Below are positions 6,285-12,202 of a DNA stretch of 12,202 bases, piece by piece; within the stretch, counting starts at the first letter, position 1, and every line of letters begins with the position of its first letter. The notes under the pieces were generated by a model. The model was not told where the DNA came from, did not search any database, and saw only the letters and a program-made list of their open reading frames with translations. Source of the DNA: an uncultured Eubacterium sp. Its GTDB lineage: Bacteria > Bacillota > Clostridia > Oscillospirales > Acutalibacteraceae. The position numbers and the translations under genes were made by a program. The DNA lies in contig CAJTMQ010000051.1 of the NCBI GenBank assembly GCA_910577215.1, positions 1 through 12,202 on the forward strand, written 5' to 3'.

Positions 6285-7721
6285 ATGAAATCAATTTGGA
6301 GTAAAGGTATTGAGCTGAAGAATTATACATCATTGAAGGGTGATATCAAGGCACACACTGTTGTTATAGGCGGAGGTATTGCAGGAATTTTAACGGCATA
6401 TAGGTTAAAGGAAAAGGGAATAAAGGCAATTATTATTGAAGCTAAAACAATATGCAGCGGTCAAACAAAGAATACGACTGCAAAGATTACAAGTCAGCAT
6501 GGTGCAATTTATAACAAAATTATCAGTAATTACGGAGAAAAGGCTGCAAGGCAGTACGCAGCTGCAAATGAAAAAGCAATATCAGAATATGAACAAATTA
6601 TAGAAAAGCATAATATAGACTGTCATTTTGAAAGAAAAAATGCTATATTATATTCAGTTAACGACAGTGAAATTATAAAAAAAGAAGCAGAGGCAGCCAA
6701 AAGAGCGGGAATAAATTGCTATGTTACAAATAAAACCGAACTGCCATTTCCCGTAAAAGCTGCATTGGTTTTCCGAAATCAGGCACAGTTTAATCCGCTT
6801 GAGTTTTTATCTGCAATAGCTGATAATCTTAAAATATATGAAAATACATCTGTAACAAAAATTGCCGATAATATTGTTTACACTGAAAACGGAACGGTTA
6901 CTGCAGAAAACATTATTTTTGCCTGCCATTATCCGTTTGTTAATTTTCCTGGTTTGTATTTTCTGAGAATGAGTCAGGAGCGCAGTTATGTTGTATCGTC
7001 AAAATGGAATGGTGAGCTTACAGGCATGTATATTGATGCAGGCAAGGGTCTTTCATTCAGAGAATATAAGAATGAAATTTTAATCGGAGGCGGAGCACAC
7101 CGTACAGGAAAGACTGATAAGAGCAATCCCTTTGATATGCTTATCAAAAAGGGTAAAATGATGTTCAGTGATTTTAATGAAACTGCAGAATGGTCTGCTC
7201 AGGATTGTATTACACTTGACGGAATTCCATACATCGGCAGACTTTCTGCAGCAGCACCAAATATATTTGTTGCAACAGGCTTTAACAAATGGGGGATGAC
7301 TTCCGCTATGGTTGGTGCTGATATTATTTCGGATATGATTTGCGGCGGGAATACATCAGCTTATAGTGTTTTTTCACCATCACGTTTCAGTATTTTTGCA
7401 GCAGCAAAAAATTTATGCACCAATACAAAAGAAACTGCCAGAGGCTTTGCGAAACATCTGAAGCAGGCAAATTATAAAGCGGAGAATATTAAAACGGGTA
7501 CAGCCGGGATTATTAAGTATCAGGGTAAAAAAGCAGGTGCATATAGGGATGAAAACGGTAAACTGTATATTGTTTCACTTACCTGCCCTCATTTAAAATG
7601 TGAGCTGGAGTGGAATGATACCACTAAAACATGGGATTGCCCGTGCCACGGATCAAGGTATGATTATCAAGGAAGACTGGTTGATAATCCTGCGCAGCAG
7701 AATTCTATATTGATTAATTGA
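6285..7721 (+). CDS. FAD-dependent oxidoreductase with C-terminal Rieske [2Fe-2S] domain (YhfW-like)
   Basis: Protein of 478 aa that joins a DAO-type flavoprotein to a Rieske iron-sulfur domain. The ATG at 6285 has AGGAGGAA (6273-6280) just upstream; the longer frame back to 6177 is AT-rich leader. The N-terminal Rossmann motif is VVIGGGIAGILTAYR (Gly29-Gly34), with Glu52 at the end of the second strand for the FAD ribose. The following KNTTAKITSQHG block is typical of the Bacillus YhfW-like family, and TLDGIPYIGR with ATGFNKWGM is the closing FAD-domain motif. The Rieske domain (about 405-478) has CPHLKC (Cys434, His436) and CPCHGS (Cys452, His455) as cluster ligands. It has no signal peptide, so it is cytoplasmic. 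The likely role is electron transfer between a flavin substrate site and the cluster; the physiological substrate is not established for this family. The next gene starts 37 bp later with no terminator between. Confidence 0.93.
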   Translation: MKSIWSKGIELKNYTSLKGDIKAHTVVIGGGIAGILTAYRLKEKGIKAIIIEAKTICSGQTKNTTAKITSQHGAIYNKIISNYGEKAARQYAAANEKAISEYEQIIEKHNIDCHFERKNAILYSVNDSEIIKKEAEAAKRAGINCYVTNKTELPFPVKAALVFRNQAQFNPLEFLSAIADNLKIYENTSVTKIADNIVYTENGTVTAENIIFACHYPFVNFPGLYFLRMSQERSYVVSSKWNGELTGMYIDAGKGLSFREYKNEILIGGGAHRTGKTDKSNPFDMLIKKGKMMFSDFNETAEWSAQDCITLDGIPYIGRLSAAAPNIFVATGFNKWGMTSAMVGADIISDMICGGNTSAYSVFSPSRFSIFAAAKNLCTNTKETARGFAKHLKQANYKAENIKTGTAGIIKYQGKKAGAYRDENGKLYIVSLTCPHLKCELEWNDTTKTWDCPCHGSRYDYQGRLVDNPAQQNSILIN

Positions 7722-7758
7722 TTTTAGGCAGACAAAGCCGGAATTTGAGGAGATTGTA

Positions 7759-9402
7759 ATGAAAAAAATGATGTCGCCGATATTAGCCTTTAGTATTATA
7801 ATGTTCGCTTGCACATATGTGGATTTTTTTGCGTTTGCAGGGTTTAACAGACAAAGCATGCAAGCATCATTAATGGAAATAGGTACTCAGGCTGATAAAG
7901 TTAATTCAGAAAAGTTTGATGAAATAGAAGTAAAATATAAGAAGGTCATTGAGGTAATAAAAAAGGGCTACAGTGCTTTTGATGAGTCAATAAATATTTT
8001 GAAGTTCAAAATCACACAGAAAGAGCTTAAAAGAATTGTTATGTATTTAAGTGTTAATCAAGGATTTTATTATGTTAATACTTCATTCAGCTTTTATGAA
8101 TTAGGCGGGTATGTTTATAATTATTTGCCCGATTATACAATGACTGCCGATGAAATTGAAAAATACAATATTCAGATTAAAACAGTTATAAATGAAACAG
8201 CAGATGCTGCCGGCAAGATGAATACCGATATAGAAAAGCTTATTTATATTCACAATTTTATTGTTGATAATATTGAATATGATGAGCAAAAGGATAGTAA
8301 CAAAAATAATGACATTTATGGTGCACTTGTATTGAAGAAAACGATGTGCCTGGGTTATGCAGAAGCATTTAACTGTATTGCCGAAAAGGTCGGATTTGAA
8401 TCATATATAGTAACAAGTGAAGAGCTGGCGCATGCATGGAATATGGTTCTACTTGACGGTGCGTATTACTTTATTGACTGTACTTGGGATGACCCTACTT
8501 TTCCGGAGCCGACACTGACATCTGATCCTGTTTCAGGCTATGGAAGATATCTGCACTTTATGTGCTCTGAAAAACTGTTTCATGAAAATGAGTATAATTC
8601 TTCGGACTGGGTAGTGAACGGCTGCAGTGTTGCAGGTATTGCAGTTTCAACTATCTATGATGATTATTTCTGGCGGGAATATGAATCATTAATGAGATAT
8701 TCCGGTGGATACTGGTTTCACGATTATGGTTATACGGAGGATAATATCAAACACAGCCGTGATGTTAAGTTTTCTATAGATAAAATAAAGTTTACCGATA
8801 ACAGAAATTATACGATTTCAACTGAAAGAACAATCAGCACTTATTGGAAGGTTGGTGCAAGCTATTATCTTTCCTTTGAATCAGCATTGCAGAATATTAA
8901 TGATTCAATTTATTATATGACTGCTGACGGAATTTTCAGATTAGAGGATAACGGCAGAAAAAACGGAAAAGATGACTTGCTTGTTTTTGAAAATAACAGA
9001 GATGATAATATTTATGATTTTAAAATCGATGTTGAAGATGGAACATTTACTGTTGCCTTTGGTAAAACAGAGGAATATTCTGAGGAAAATGCTGTTGAGA
9101 TAAATTATAAAATTGCAGACTATATATGTAAAGTACAGAAGCATCAGTATGAAAGAGTTTTAACGGTGCCGACCGAAAGTATAAACGGAAAATTTGTTTA
9201 TACCTGCAATACCTGTGCTGCGGAACTGACACAAGTTATTTACTGTTTAAATGAAGTGGAAAAACTATATAAGTATTCACAAAACAGTAATAAGAATGAT
9301 GCAAATTATAATGCAGCAGTTGATTATAACCGTGACGGTGTTATTGATGAAACGGATTGGAATTTAATTAAAAAAGAATATGATGAATATTCATTGGTAT
9401 AA
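7759..9402 (+). CDS. Secreted transglutaminase-like protein with a C-terminal dockerin/EF-hand repeat
   Basis: Exported protein of 547 aa. The start is supported by GAGGAG (7747-7752), 6 bases before the ATG. The signal peptide is about residues 1-27 (cleavage after AFA). The transglutaminase-like papain-fold core (about 165-260) shows the triad Cys197 in MCLGYAEAF, His225 in HAWNMV and Asp240 in DCTWDDP, so it may be active as a protease, transglutaminase or amidase on the cell surface; bacterial members are mostly uncharacterised. A middle region (about 280-470) is not recognised. TCNTC (Cys483, Cys486) resembles the small CxxC modules common in Firmicutes surface proteins. The C-terminus holds one canonical calcium loop, DYNRDGVIDETD (522-533: Asp522, Asn524, Asp526, Asp530, Asp533), then WNLIKKEY as in dockerin type I repeats. 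A full dockerin has two loops; the first is absent or degenerate (around 497-515). It follows the Rieske gene by 37 bp, perhaps co-transcribed. Confidence 0.88.
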   Translation: MKKMMSPILAFSIIMFACTYVDFFAFAGFNRQSMQASLMEIGTQADKVNSEKFDEIEVKYKKVIEVIKKGYSAFDESINILKFKITQKELKRIVMYLSVNQGFYYVNTSFSFYELGGYVYNYLPDYTMTADEIEKYNIQIKTVINETADAAGKMNTDIEKLIYIHNFIVDNIEYDEQKDSNKNNDIYGALVLKKTMCLGYAEAFNCIAEKVGFESYIVTSEELAHAWNMVLLDGAYYFIDCTWDDPTFPEPTLTSDPVSGYGRYLHFMCSEKLFHENEYNSSDWVVNGCSVAGIAVSTIYDDYFWREYESLMRYSGGYWFHDYGYTEDNIKHSRDVKFSIDKIKFTDNRNYTISTERTISTYWKVGASYYLSFESALQNINDSIYYMTADGIFRLEDNGRKNGKDDLLVFENNRDDNIYDFKIDVEDGTFTVAFGKTEEYSEENAVEINYKIADYICKVQKHQYERVLTVPTESINGKFVYTCNTCAAELTQVIYCLNEVEKLYKYSQNSNKNDANYNAAVDYNRDGVIDETDWNLIKKEYDEYSLV

Positions 9403-9436
9403 GAAAATCTTTTGTATACTTTTTAATGAAAAAGTA

Positions 9437-9464
9437 TTGACATTTTTAAAAAATTAAGTATAAT
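9437..9464 (+). promoter_or_regulatory. Strong promoter of the perR-rubrerythrin operon
   Basis: The -35 TTGACA (9437-9442) and -10 TATAAT (9459-9464) are both perfect consensus hexamers with a 16-base spacer. The predicted start of transcription (about 9471) falls inside the first PerR-box palindrome, so bound PerR would block initiation. Confidence 0.85.
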
Positions 9465-9468
9465 TAAA

Positions 9469-9483
9469 TTGTAATCATTACAA
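9469..9483. promoter_or_regulatory. PerR box 1
   Basis: TTGTAAT-C-ATTACAA is a perfect 7-1-7 palindrome, extended by A and T to 17 bases (9468-9484). It matches the PerR box consensus TTATAATnATTATAA in 6 of 7 bases of each half. It starts 5 bases after the -10 hexamer, an ideal repressor position for autoregulation. Confidence 0.8.
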
Positions 9484-9485
9484 TA

Positions 9486-9500
9486 TAATAATAATTACAA
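9486..9500. promoter_or_regulatory. PerR box 2 (tandem)
   Basis: TAATAAT-A-ATTACAA matches the PerR consensus in 6 of 7 bases in each half, with a perfect TAAT-A-ATTA core. Its centre is 17 bases from that of box 1, and it ends directly before the ribosome site (9501-9505). The sequence is AT-rich, so it is less certain than box 1. Confidence 0.55.
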
Positions 9501-9511
9501 GGTGGTGGCGA

Positions 9512-9916
9512 ATGAAAATAGAAGATATAACTTCCTTGTTTAAGGAAAAGGACTTTCGTGCCACGCCTCAGCGAATTGCTGTTTATGATTATGTTTATGA
9601 GCACAGAACGCATCCTGATGTTCTTGCGGTTTATGAAAATGTAAAAAAACAGCATCCGGGATTTTCAAAAACAACAGTGTATAACGCACTTAAAGCTCTT
9701 GTTGAATGTGGTTTTATTATACCGATTACAATAGACGAGGAACGTGTTCGCTTTGACGCTAATACAAGCTTTCATGGCCACTTCTATTGTGATGTCTGCA
9801 AGAATATTTATGATTTTGAAACAGAAAATCCTAAAACTGATGGGCTGAACGGCTTTTCGGTGAGCAAAAAAAATTTATATTACAGCGGTGTTTGCCCCTG
9901 CTGTAAAAATAAATAA
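9512..9916 (+). CDS. perR: PerR peroxide-sensing Fur-family repressor
   Basis: Transcription repressor of 134 aa that senses H2O2 by metal-catalysed oxidation of its own His ligands. The N-terminal winged helix contains FRATPQRIAVYDYV and the recognition region FSKTTVYNALKAL. The regulatory metal site matches B. subtilis PerR (His37, Asp85, His91, His93, Asp104) with a constant offset of three: His34, Asp82, His88, His90, Asp101. The all-oxygen/nitrogen site with Asp101 is the PerR-type pattern rather than Fur or Zur. The structural zinc site is Cys93/Cys96 (CDVC) and Cys128/Cys131 (CPCC). The ribosome site is GGTGG (9501-9505), 6 bases before the ATG. It has its own consensus promoter with two PerR-box-like palindromes, so it is probably autoregulated, and reverse rubrerythrin follows 27 bp downstream in the same operon. 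Confidence 0.92.
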   Translation: MKIEDITSLFKEKDFRATPQRIAVYDYVYEHRTHPDVLAVYENVKKQHPGFSKTTVYNALKALVECGFIIPITIDEERVRFDANTSFHGHFYCDVCKNIYDFETENPKTDGLNGFSVSKKNLYYSGVCPCCKNK

Positions 9917-9943
9917 TTTTAAATATTTAAGGAGTAACTAATT

Positions 9944-10483
9944 ATGGCAAAGAAGTATTATTGTCCCGTATGCGGATACGAAAGTGATGAACCGATTGAA
10001 ATTTGTCCGGTTTGCAAGGCAAAAATGGCAGTTCGCGAGAACGAAGGTGATTTGGCTTGGGCAGCAGAGCATGTTGTTGGTATAACCGAAGGTGTTTCTG
10101 AGGAAATCGTTCAGGGTCTTCGTGATAACTTCAATGGTGAATGCACTGAGGTTGGTATGTATCTTGCAATGGCAAGAGTAGCTTACAGAGAGGGCTATCC
10201 TGAAATTGGTCTTTACTGGGAAAAGGCTGCCTATGAAGAAGCAGAGCACGCTGCTAAATTTGCAGAAATGCTTGGTGAAGTTGTAACAGATTCAACAAAG
10301 AAAAATCTTGAAATGCGTGTTGCAGCAGAAAATGGTGCAACAATGGGAAAAACAGAGCTTGCTAAGCTTGCTAAAGCAGACGGACTTGATGCTATTCATG
10401 ATACTGTACATGAAATGGCAAGGGATGAGGCTCGTCACGGAAAGGCTTTTGCAGGATTACTCAAGAGATATTTCGGTGAATAA
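9944..10483 (+). CDS. rbr: Reverse rubrerythrin (NADH-dependent peroxidase terminal component)
   Basis: Cytoplasmic non-haem diiron protein of 179 aa that reduces H2O2 (and supports O2 scavenging) using electrons delivered through rubredoxin-type iron. The domain order is reversed relative to classical rubrerythrin: the rubredoxin-like Fe(Cys)4 knuckles come first (Cys7, Cys10, Cys21, Cys24), then the four-helix ferritin-like domain. Diiron ligands appear as Glu66 in GECTEVG, Glu99 and His102 in EEAEHA, Glu129 in AEN, and Glu162 and His165 in DEARHGKAF. AAGGAG (9929-9934) precedes the ATG by 9 bases. In clostridia, proteins of this architecture are PerR-repressed and strongly induced by air or peroxide. 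Here it sits directly after perR under the same operator-bearing promoter and is followed by a strong terminator. Confidence 0.94.
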   Translation: MAKKYYCPVCGYESDEPIEICPVCKAKMAVRENEGDLAWAAEHVVGITEGVSEEIVQGLRDNFNGECTEVGMYLAMARVAYREGYPEIGLYWEKAAYEEAEHAAKFAEMLGEVVTDSTKKNLEMRVAAENGATMGKTELAKLAKADGLDAIHDTVHEMARDEARHGKAFAGLLKRYFGE

Positions 10484-10491
10484 TTCAATAT

Positions 10492-10540
10492 AAGCATAAA
10501 ATGAAGCCCTCGGATTATCCGAGGGCTTTATTTTATGCTT
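10492..10540. terminator. Long bidirectional terminator between rubrerythrin and the opposing gene
   Basis: A 23-bp stem (arms 10492-10514 and 10518-10540, loop TTA) with a single G-T wobble. The inner GC-rich part is GCCCTCGGA/TCCGAGGGC, followed by TTTATTTTAT on plus. The reverse strand has TTCATTTTATGC after the stem. The right arm reaches the stop codon (10539-10541) of the minus-strand gene, so one structure serves both transcripts. Confidence 0.9.
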
Positions 10541-11162
10541 AGTTAACAAAATTTACAGTTTTTCTGTTTGAGAATTCAAATGCTATCATTTCAGAATCGC
10601 TTACCTCATCTTTAAATTTTGAAATCAATTCATTATCAGTTTCACCTGTTTGTGTATAAAGGGTTACGCTTATGTTGTTATCAAGCACATTTAAAGAAAC
10701 CGAAGTAACGGCATTTAGTACAGAATCCTTTTTATTCTGAGTATTGATGTTATCGGTAACCAGATTATTTATTTTGTCCTGCTCTGAAGTTAATTCTTTA
10801 TATGAATACTTAACTATGGTTTTGCAGGGGTTTTCATATCCGAAGGTATCAAGTATGAATTTGTTACATTCCTTTTTTTTGCCGGTAAGAAGGATATTGA
10901 GTTTGCCGGAACTGTCAAAATACATACCTGCATAATTCTGTGCAAATGTATCATTATGAGTTTCTGTGTAGCTTAAAATTTTTTCATGTGTGGCAGTTCC
11001 TGACTTCCAACTATCATCTTCAACATGGTCAGATATACTGCTTGTTTGTGTTTGTTGTGAATTATTTGTTTCGGCTGACAGTGTAAAATATACGGCAAGT
11101 GCAATAGCGGCAATACAAATCACCGCAGCAAGTGAAATAAAAAAAGCTTTTTTATTTTTCAT
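10539..11162 (-). CDS. Membrane-anchored extracellular protein of unknown function
   Basis: Protein of 207 aa that I do not recognise as a named family. Residues 1-5 are basic (MKNKK), 6-28 form one hydrophobic helix (signal anchor or uncleaved signal), and 29-55 are a Ser/Thr/Gln-rich linker, so the remainder lies outside the membrane. The globular part contains QNYAGMYFDSSGKLNILLTG (residues 75-94), which looks like the 'aggregate-then-strand' pattern in pro-regions of clostridial S1-type serine proteases and related secreted proteins; this is only a resemblance, and no protease domain follows. It has a single Cys pair of unknown relevance (Cys99, Cys113) besides Cys16 in the helix. GGAG stands about 8 bases before the ATG. 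It has its own promoter and shares its terminator with rubrerythrin. Confidence 0.75.
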   Translation of the reverse strand: MKNKKAFFISLAAVICIAAIALAVYFTLSAETNNSQQTQTSSISDHVEDDSWKSGTATHEKILSYTETHNDTFAQNYAGMYFDSSGKLNILLTGKKKECNKFILDTFGYENPCKTIVKYSYKELTSEQDKINNLVTDNINTQNKKDSVLNAVTSVSLNVLDNNISVTLYTQTGETDNELISKFKDEVSDSEMIAFEFSNRKTVNFVN

Positions 11163-11186
11163 ATAATCTACTCCTTTTGCAGTATT

Positions 11187-11215
11187 ATAATATATTTTTT
11201 AGCAGGCTTTGTCAA
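11187..11215 (-). promoter_or_regulatory. Promoter of the 207-aa protein gene
   Basis: Minus strand: -35 TTGACA (11210-11215), 17-base spacer, -10 TATTAT (11187-11192). An overlapping TATAAT (11184-11189) would need a 20-base spacer. The leader to the ATG is about 20 bases. It lies just after the terminator of the upstream gene, so this gene is transcribed independently. Confidence 0.75.
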
Positions 11216-11224
11216 TATAACGCA

Positions 11225-11259
11225 ATAAAATAAAATGCCCTTGGAGAATTCCAAGGGCA
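11225..11259 (-). terminator. Terminator of the EEP-family lipoprotein gene
   Basis: Minus-strand stem of 10 bp (11250-11259 with 11236-11245, core GCCCTTGGA/TCCAAGGGC, 4-base loop) followed by ATTTTATTTTATT. It stands 12 bases after the stop codon and is a typical intrinsic terminator. Confidence 0.88.
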
Positions 11260-11271
11260 GGATAATTAAAA

Positions 11272-12153
11272 TTATTTTGTTATTGAAAAATCTGCCATAA
11301 CACCGTTGTGATCGCTTACATATCCGTTTGAAGTATCATCAAGTACCTTGTATTGTGAAACGGGCAGATTCATATCTGTGAAGATAAAATCAATGGGCTT
11401 TCCTGAATTTATATCTCCCCAAGCCTGATATGTGGTTTTTGTTTCGGTTTTTTCTGCAACAAGTCTTGTCTCTTGCAGGCTTTCGGCAATTGTATTGTAG
11501 GCAGTTCCGCCTTCAAACTGATTGAAATCACCTGTAACAACGATGGTGCCGCCATATGTTGCGCGCAGCTCATCTATTTTATCTGCAATAACAGCCGCTC
11601 CATAGTTTTCTGCCTCTTCGCTGGCATTATCAAGGTGGGTGTTCAGATGTATATACTGCTCATTTGTGGTTTTGTTCTTTAATACAACCCAAGTGCATAC
11701 CCTGTGGCATCCTGCACCTTCATATCTGCTTTCTTCATCAGGTGTTTCGGAAAGCCAAAAGGTTCCCTTAGTTTCGGCAGTATATTTTTCTTTGAGCCAG
11801 AACACAGCATTCATTTCAGATGTTTTTTCGCTGCTGTCACCACCACGGATAACACCATAGGAATCGTAATCACTCATAAGTGAAGCAAGCTTATCAAGCC
11901 AATCCTGATTCATTTCCTGAGTACCTAATGAGTCCGGCTTAACAGAATTGATATATGCTGCAAATTTCTTTACTCTTGTTGAAGATCCCGTGCCTTTTAA
12001 TACACTTCCCCAGGGAGCGGCACAGTTAAAGGAAACTACTCTGATATTGCCTTCAATTGGTGTATCAAAAGCGGTGAATTCAGTTTTTGAGCAGCCTGCA
12101 AATAATCCTATAATAATAACAATTGAAAAAATACAAACCAATACCTTTTTCAT
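11272..12153 (-). CDS. Lipoprotein of the endonuclease/exonuclease/phosphatase (EEP) family
   Basis: Surface-anchored, probably Mg2+-dependent phosphodiester hydrolase of 293 aa. The N-terminus is a lipoprotein signal with lipobox LFAGC (lipidated Cys21). The mature domain carries the full set of EEP motifs in order: SFNC (Asn43), GTQE (metal ligand Glu80), HLNTHLDN (catalytic His173), VVTGDFNQ (Asp209, Asn211), KPIDFIFTD (Asp255) and SDHNGVMAD (Asp281-His282). All catalytic residues expected of this fold are present, so it should be active. The fold covers DNases, sphingomyelinase-like phosphodiesterases and inositol phosphatases; substrate cannot be assigned, but its place outside the membrane suggests a nutrient, phospholipid or extracellular DNA target. 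GGGAG lies 8 bases before the ATG. It is monocistronic with its own terminator. Confidence 0.9.
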   Translation of the reverse strand: MKKVLVCIFSIVIIIGLFAGCSKTEFTAFDTPIEGNIRVVSFNCAAPWGSVLKGTGSSTRVKKFAAYINSVKPDSLGTQEMNQDWLDKLASLMSDYDSYGVIRGGDSSEKTSEMNAVFWLKEKYTAETKGTFWLSETPDEESRYEGAGCHRVCTWVVLKNKTTNEQYIHLNTHLDNASEEAENYGAAVIADKIDELRATYGGTIVVTGDFNQFEGGTAYNTIAESLQETRLVAEKTETKTTYQAWGDINSGKPIDFIFTDMNLPVSQYKVLDDTSNGYVSDHNGVMADFSITK

Positions 12154-12186
12154 AGCTATACTCCCAAAATTATTTTCTTTAAATTT

Positions 12187-12192
12187 ATTATA
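12187..12192 (-). promoter_or_regulatory. -10 element of the EEP lipoprotein promoter
   Basis: Minus-strand TATAAT preceded by TGC (an extended -10, TGCTATAAT), 33 bases upstream of the ATG. The matching -35 would lie beyond the right edge of the window. Confidence 0.6.
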
Positions 12193-12202
12193 GCATTATC
12201 CC

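Noticed and set aside
1..12202. CRISPR array, tRNA, rRNA, insertion sequence or prophage
   Set aside because: No regularly spaced repeats, no cloverleaf or rRNA-like stretch, and no transposase, integrase or phage protein was found on either strand.

Overview
The window is an AT-rich stretch of bacterial chromosome. Its features fit an anaerobic gut-type Clostridia, probably near Ruminococcaceae/Oscillospiraceae: strong AGGAGG-type ribosome sites, a PerR regulator next to a 'reverse' rubrerythrin (a typical clostridial peroxide-defence pair), a secreted protein with a dockerin-like calcium loop, and carbohydrate genes (GH31, GPH symporter). The taxonomic placement is inference from gene content and composition. 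No phage, insertion sequence, CRISPR array, tRNA or rRNA was recognised.

Layout. (1) 2-3609, plus strand: the 3' part of a type B carboxylesterase whose stop codon overlaps the start of a GH31 alpha-glycosidase by one base, then a 30-codon ORF with a good ribosome site, ending in one or two hairpins. (2) 3865-4632, plus strand: a membrane-anchored M15B (VanY-type) D,D-carboxypeptidase. It converges across a 15-bp hairpin on a MelB-like GPH sugar:cation symporter (4682-6151, minus strand), which has a consensus promoter and a perfect palindrome just after its predicted transcription start. (3) 6285-9402, plus strand: an FAD-dependent oxidoreductase fused to a C-terminal Rieske [2Fe-2S] domain (YhfW-like), then a secreted transglutaminase-like protein ending in a single EF-hand/dockerin-type repeat. 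(4) 9437-10540, plus strand: a strong promoter, two tandem PerR-box-like operators, perR, reverse rubrerythrin, and a 23-bp terminator hairpin. (5) 10539-12202, minus strand: two separately transcribed genes, a membrane-anchored protein of unknown function and a lipoprotein of the endonuclease/exonuclease/phosphatase fold.

How the parts work together. The esterase and GH31 enzyme are translationally coupled and probably act in one saccharide-degrading pathway, removing acyl groups and then the alpha-linked sugar; the substrate cannot be read from sequence. perR and rubrerythrin form a self-regulated peroxide-response operon: PerR loses DNA binding when its metal site is oxidised, which releases rubrerythrin to reduce H2O2. 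Much of the rest is cell-surface biology (carboxypeptidase, transglutaminase-like protein, lipoprotein and anchored hypothetical protein). I see no single undescribed multi-gene system. The best leads are the double PerR operator, the transglutaminase with a solitary EF-hand, the Rieske-FAD fusion, the orphan 30-aa ORF and the GPH leader palindrome.
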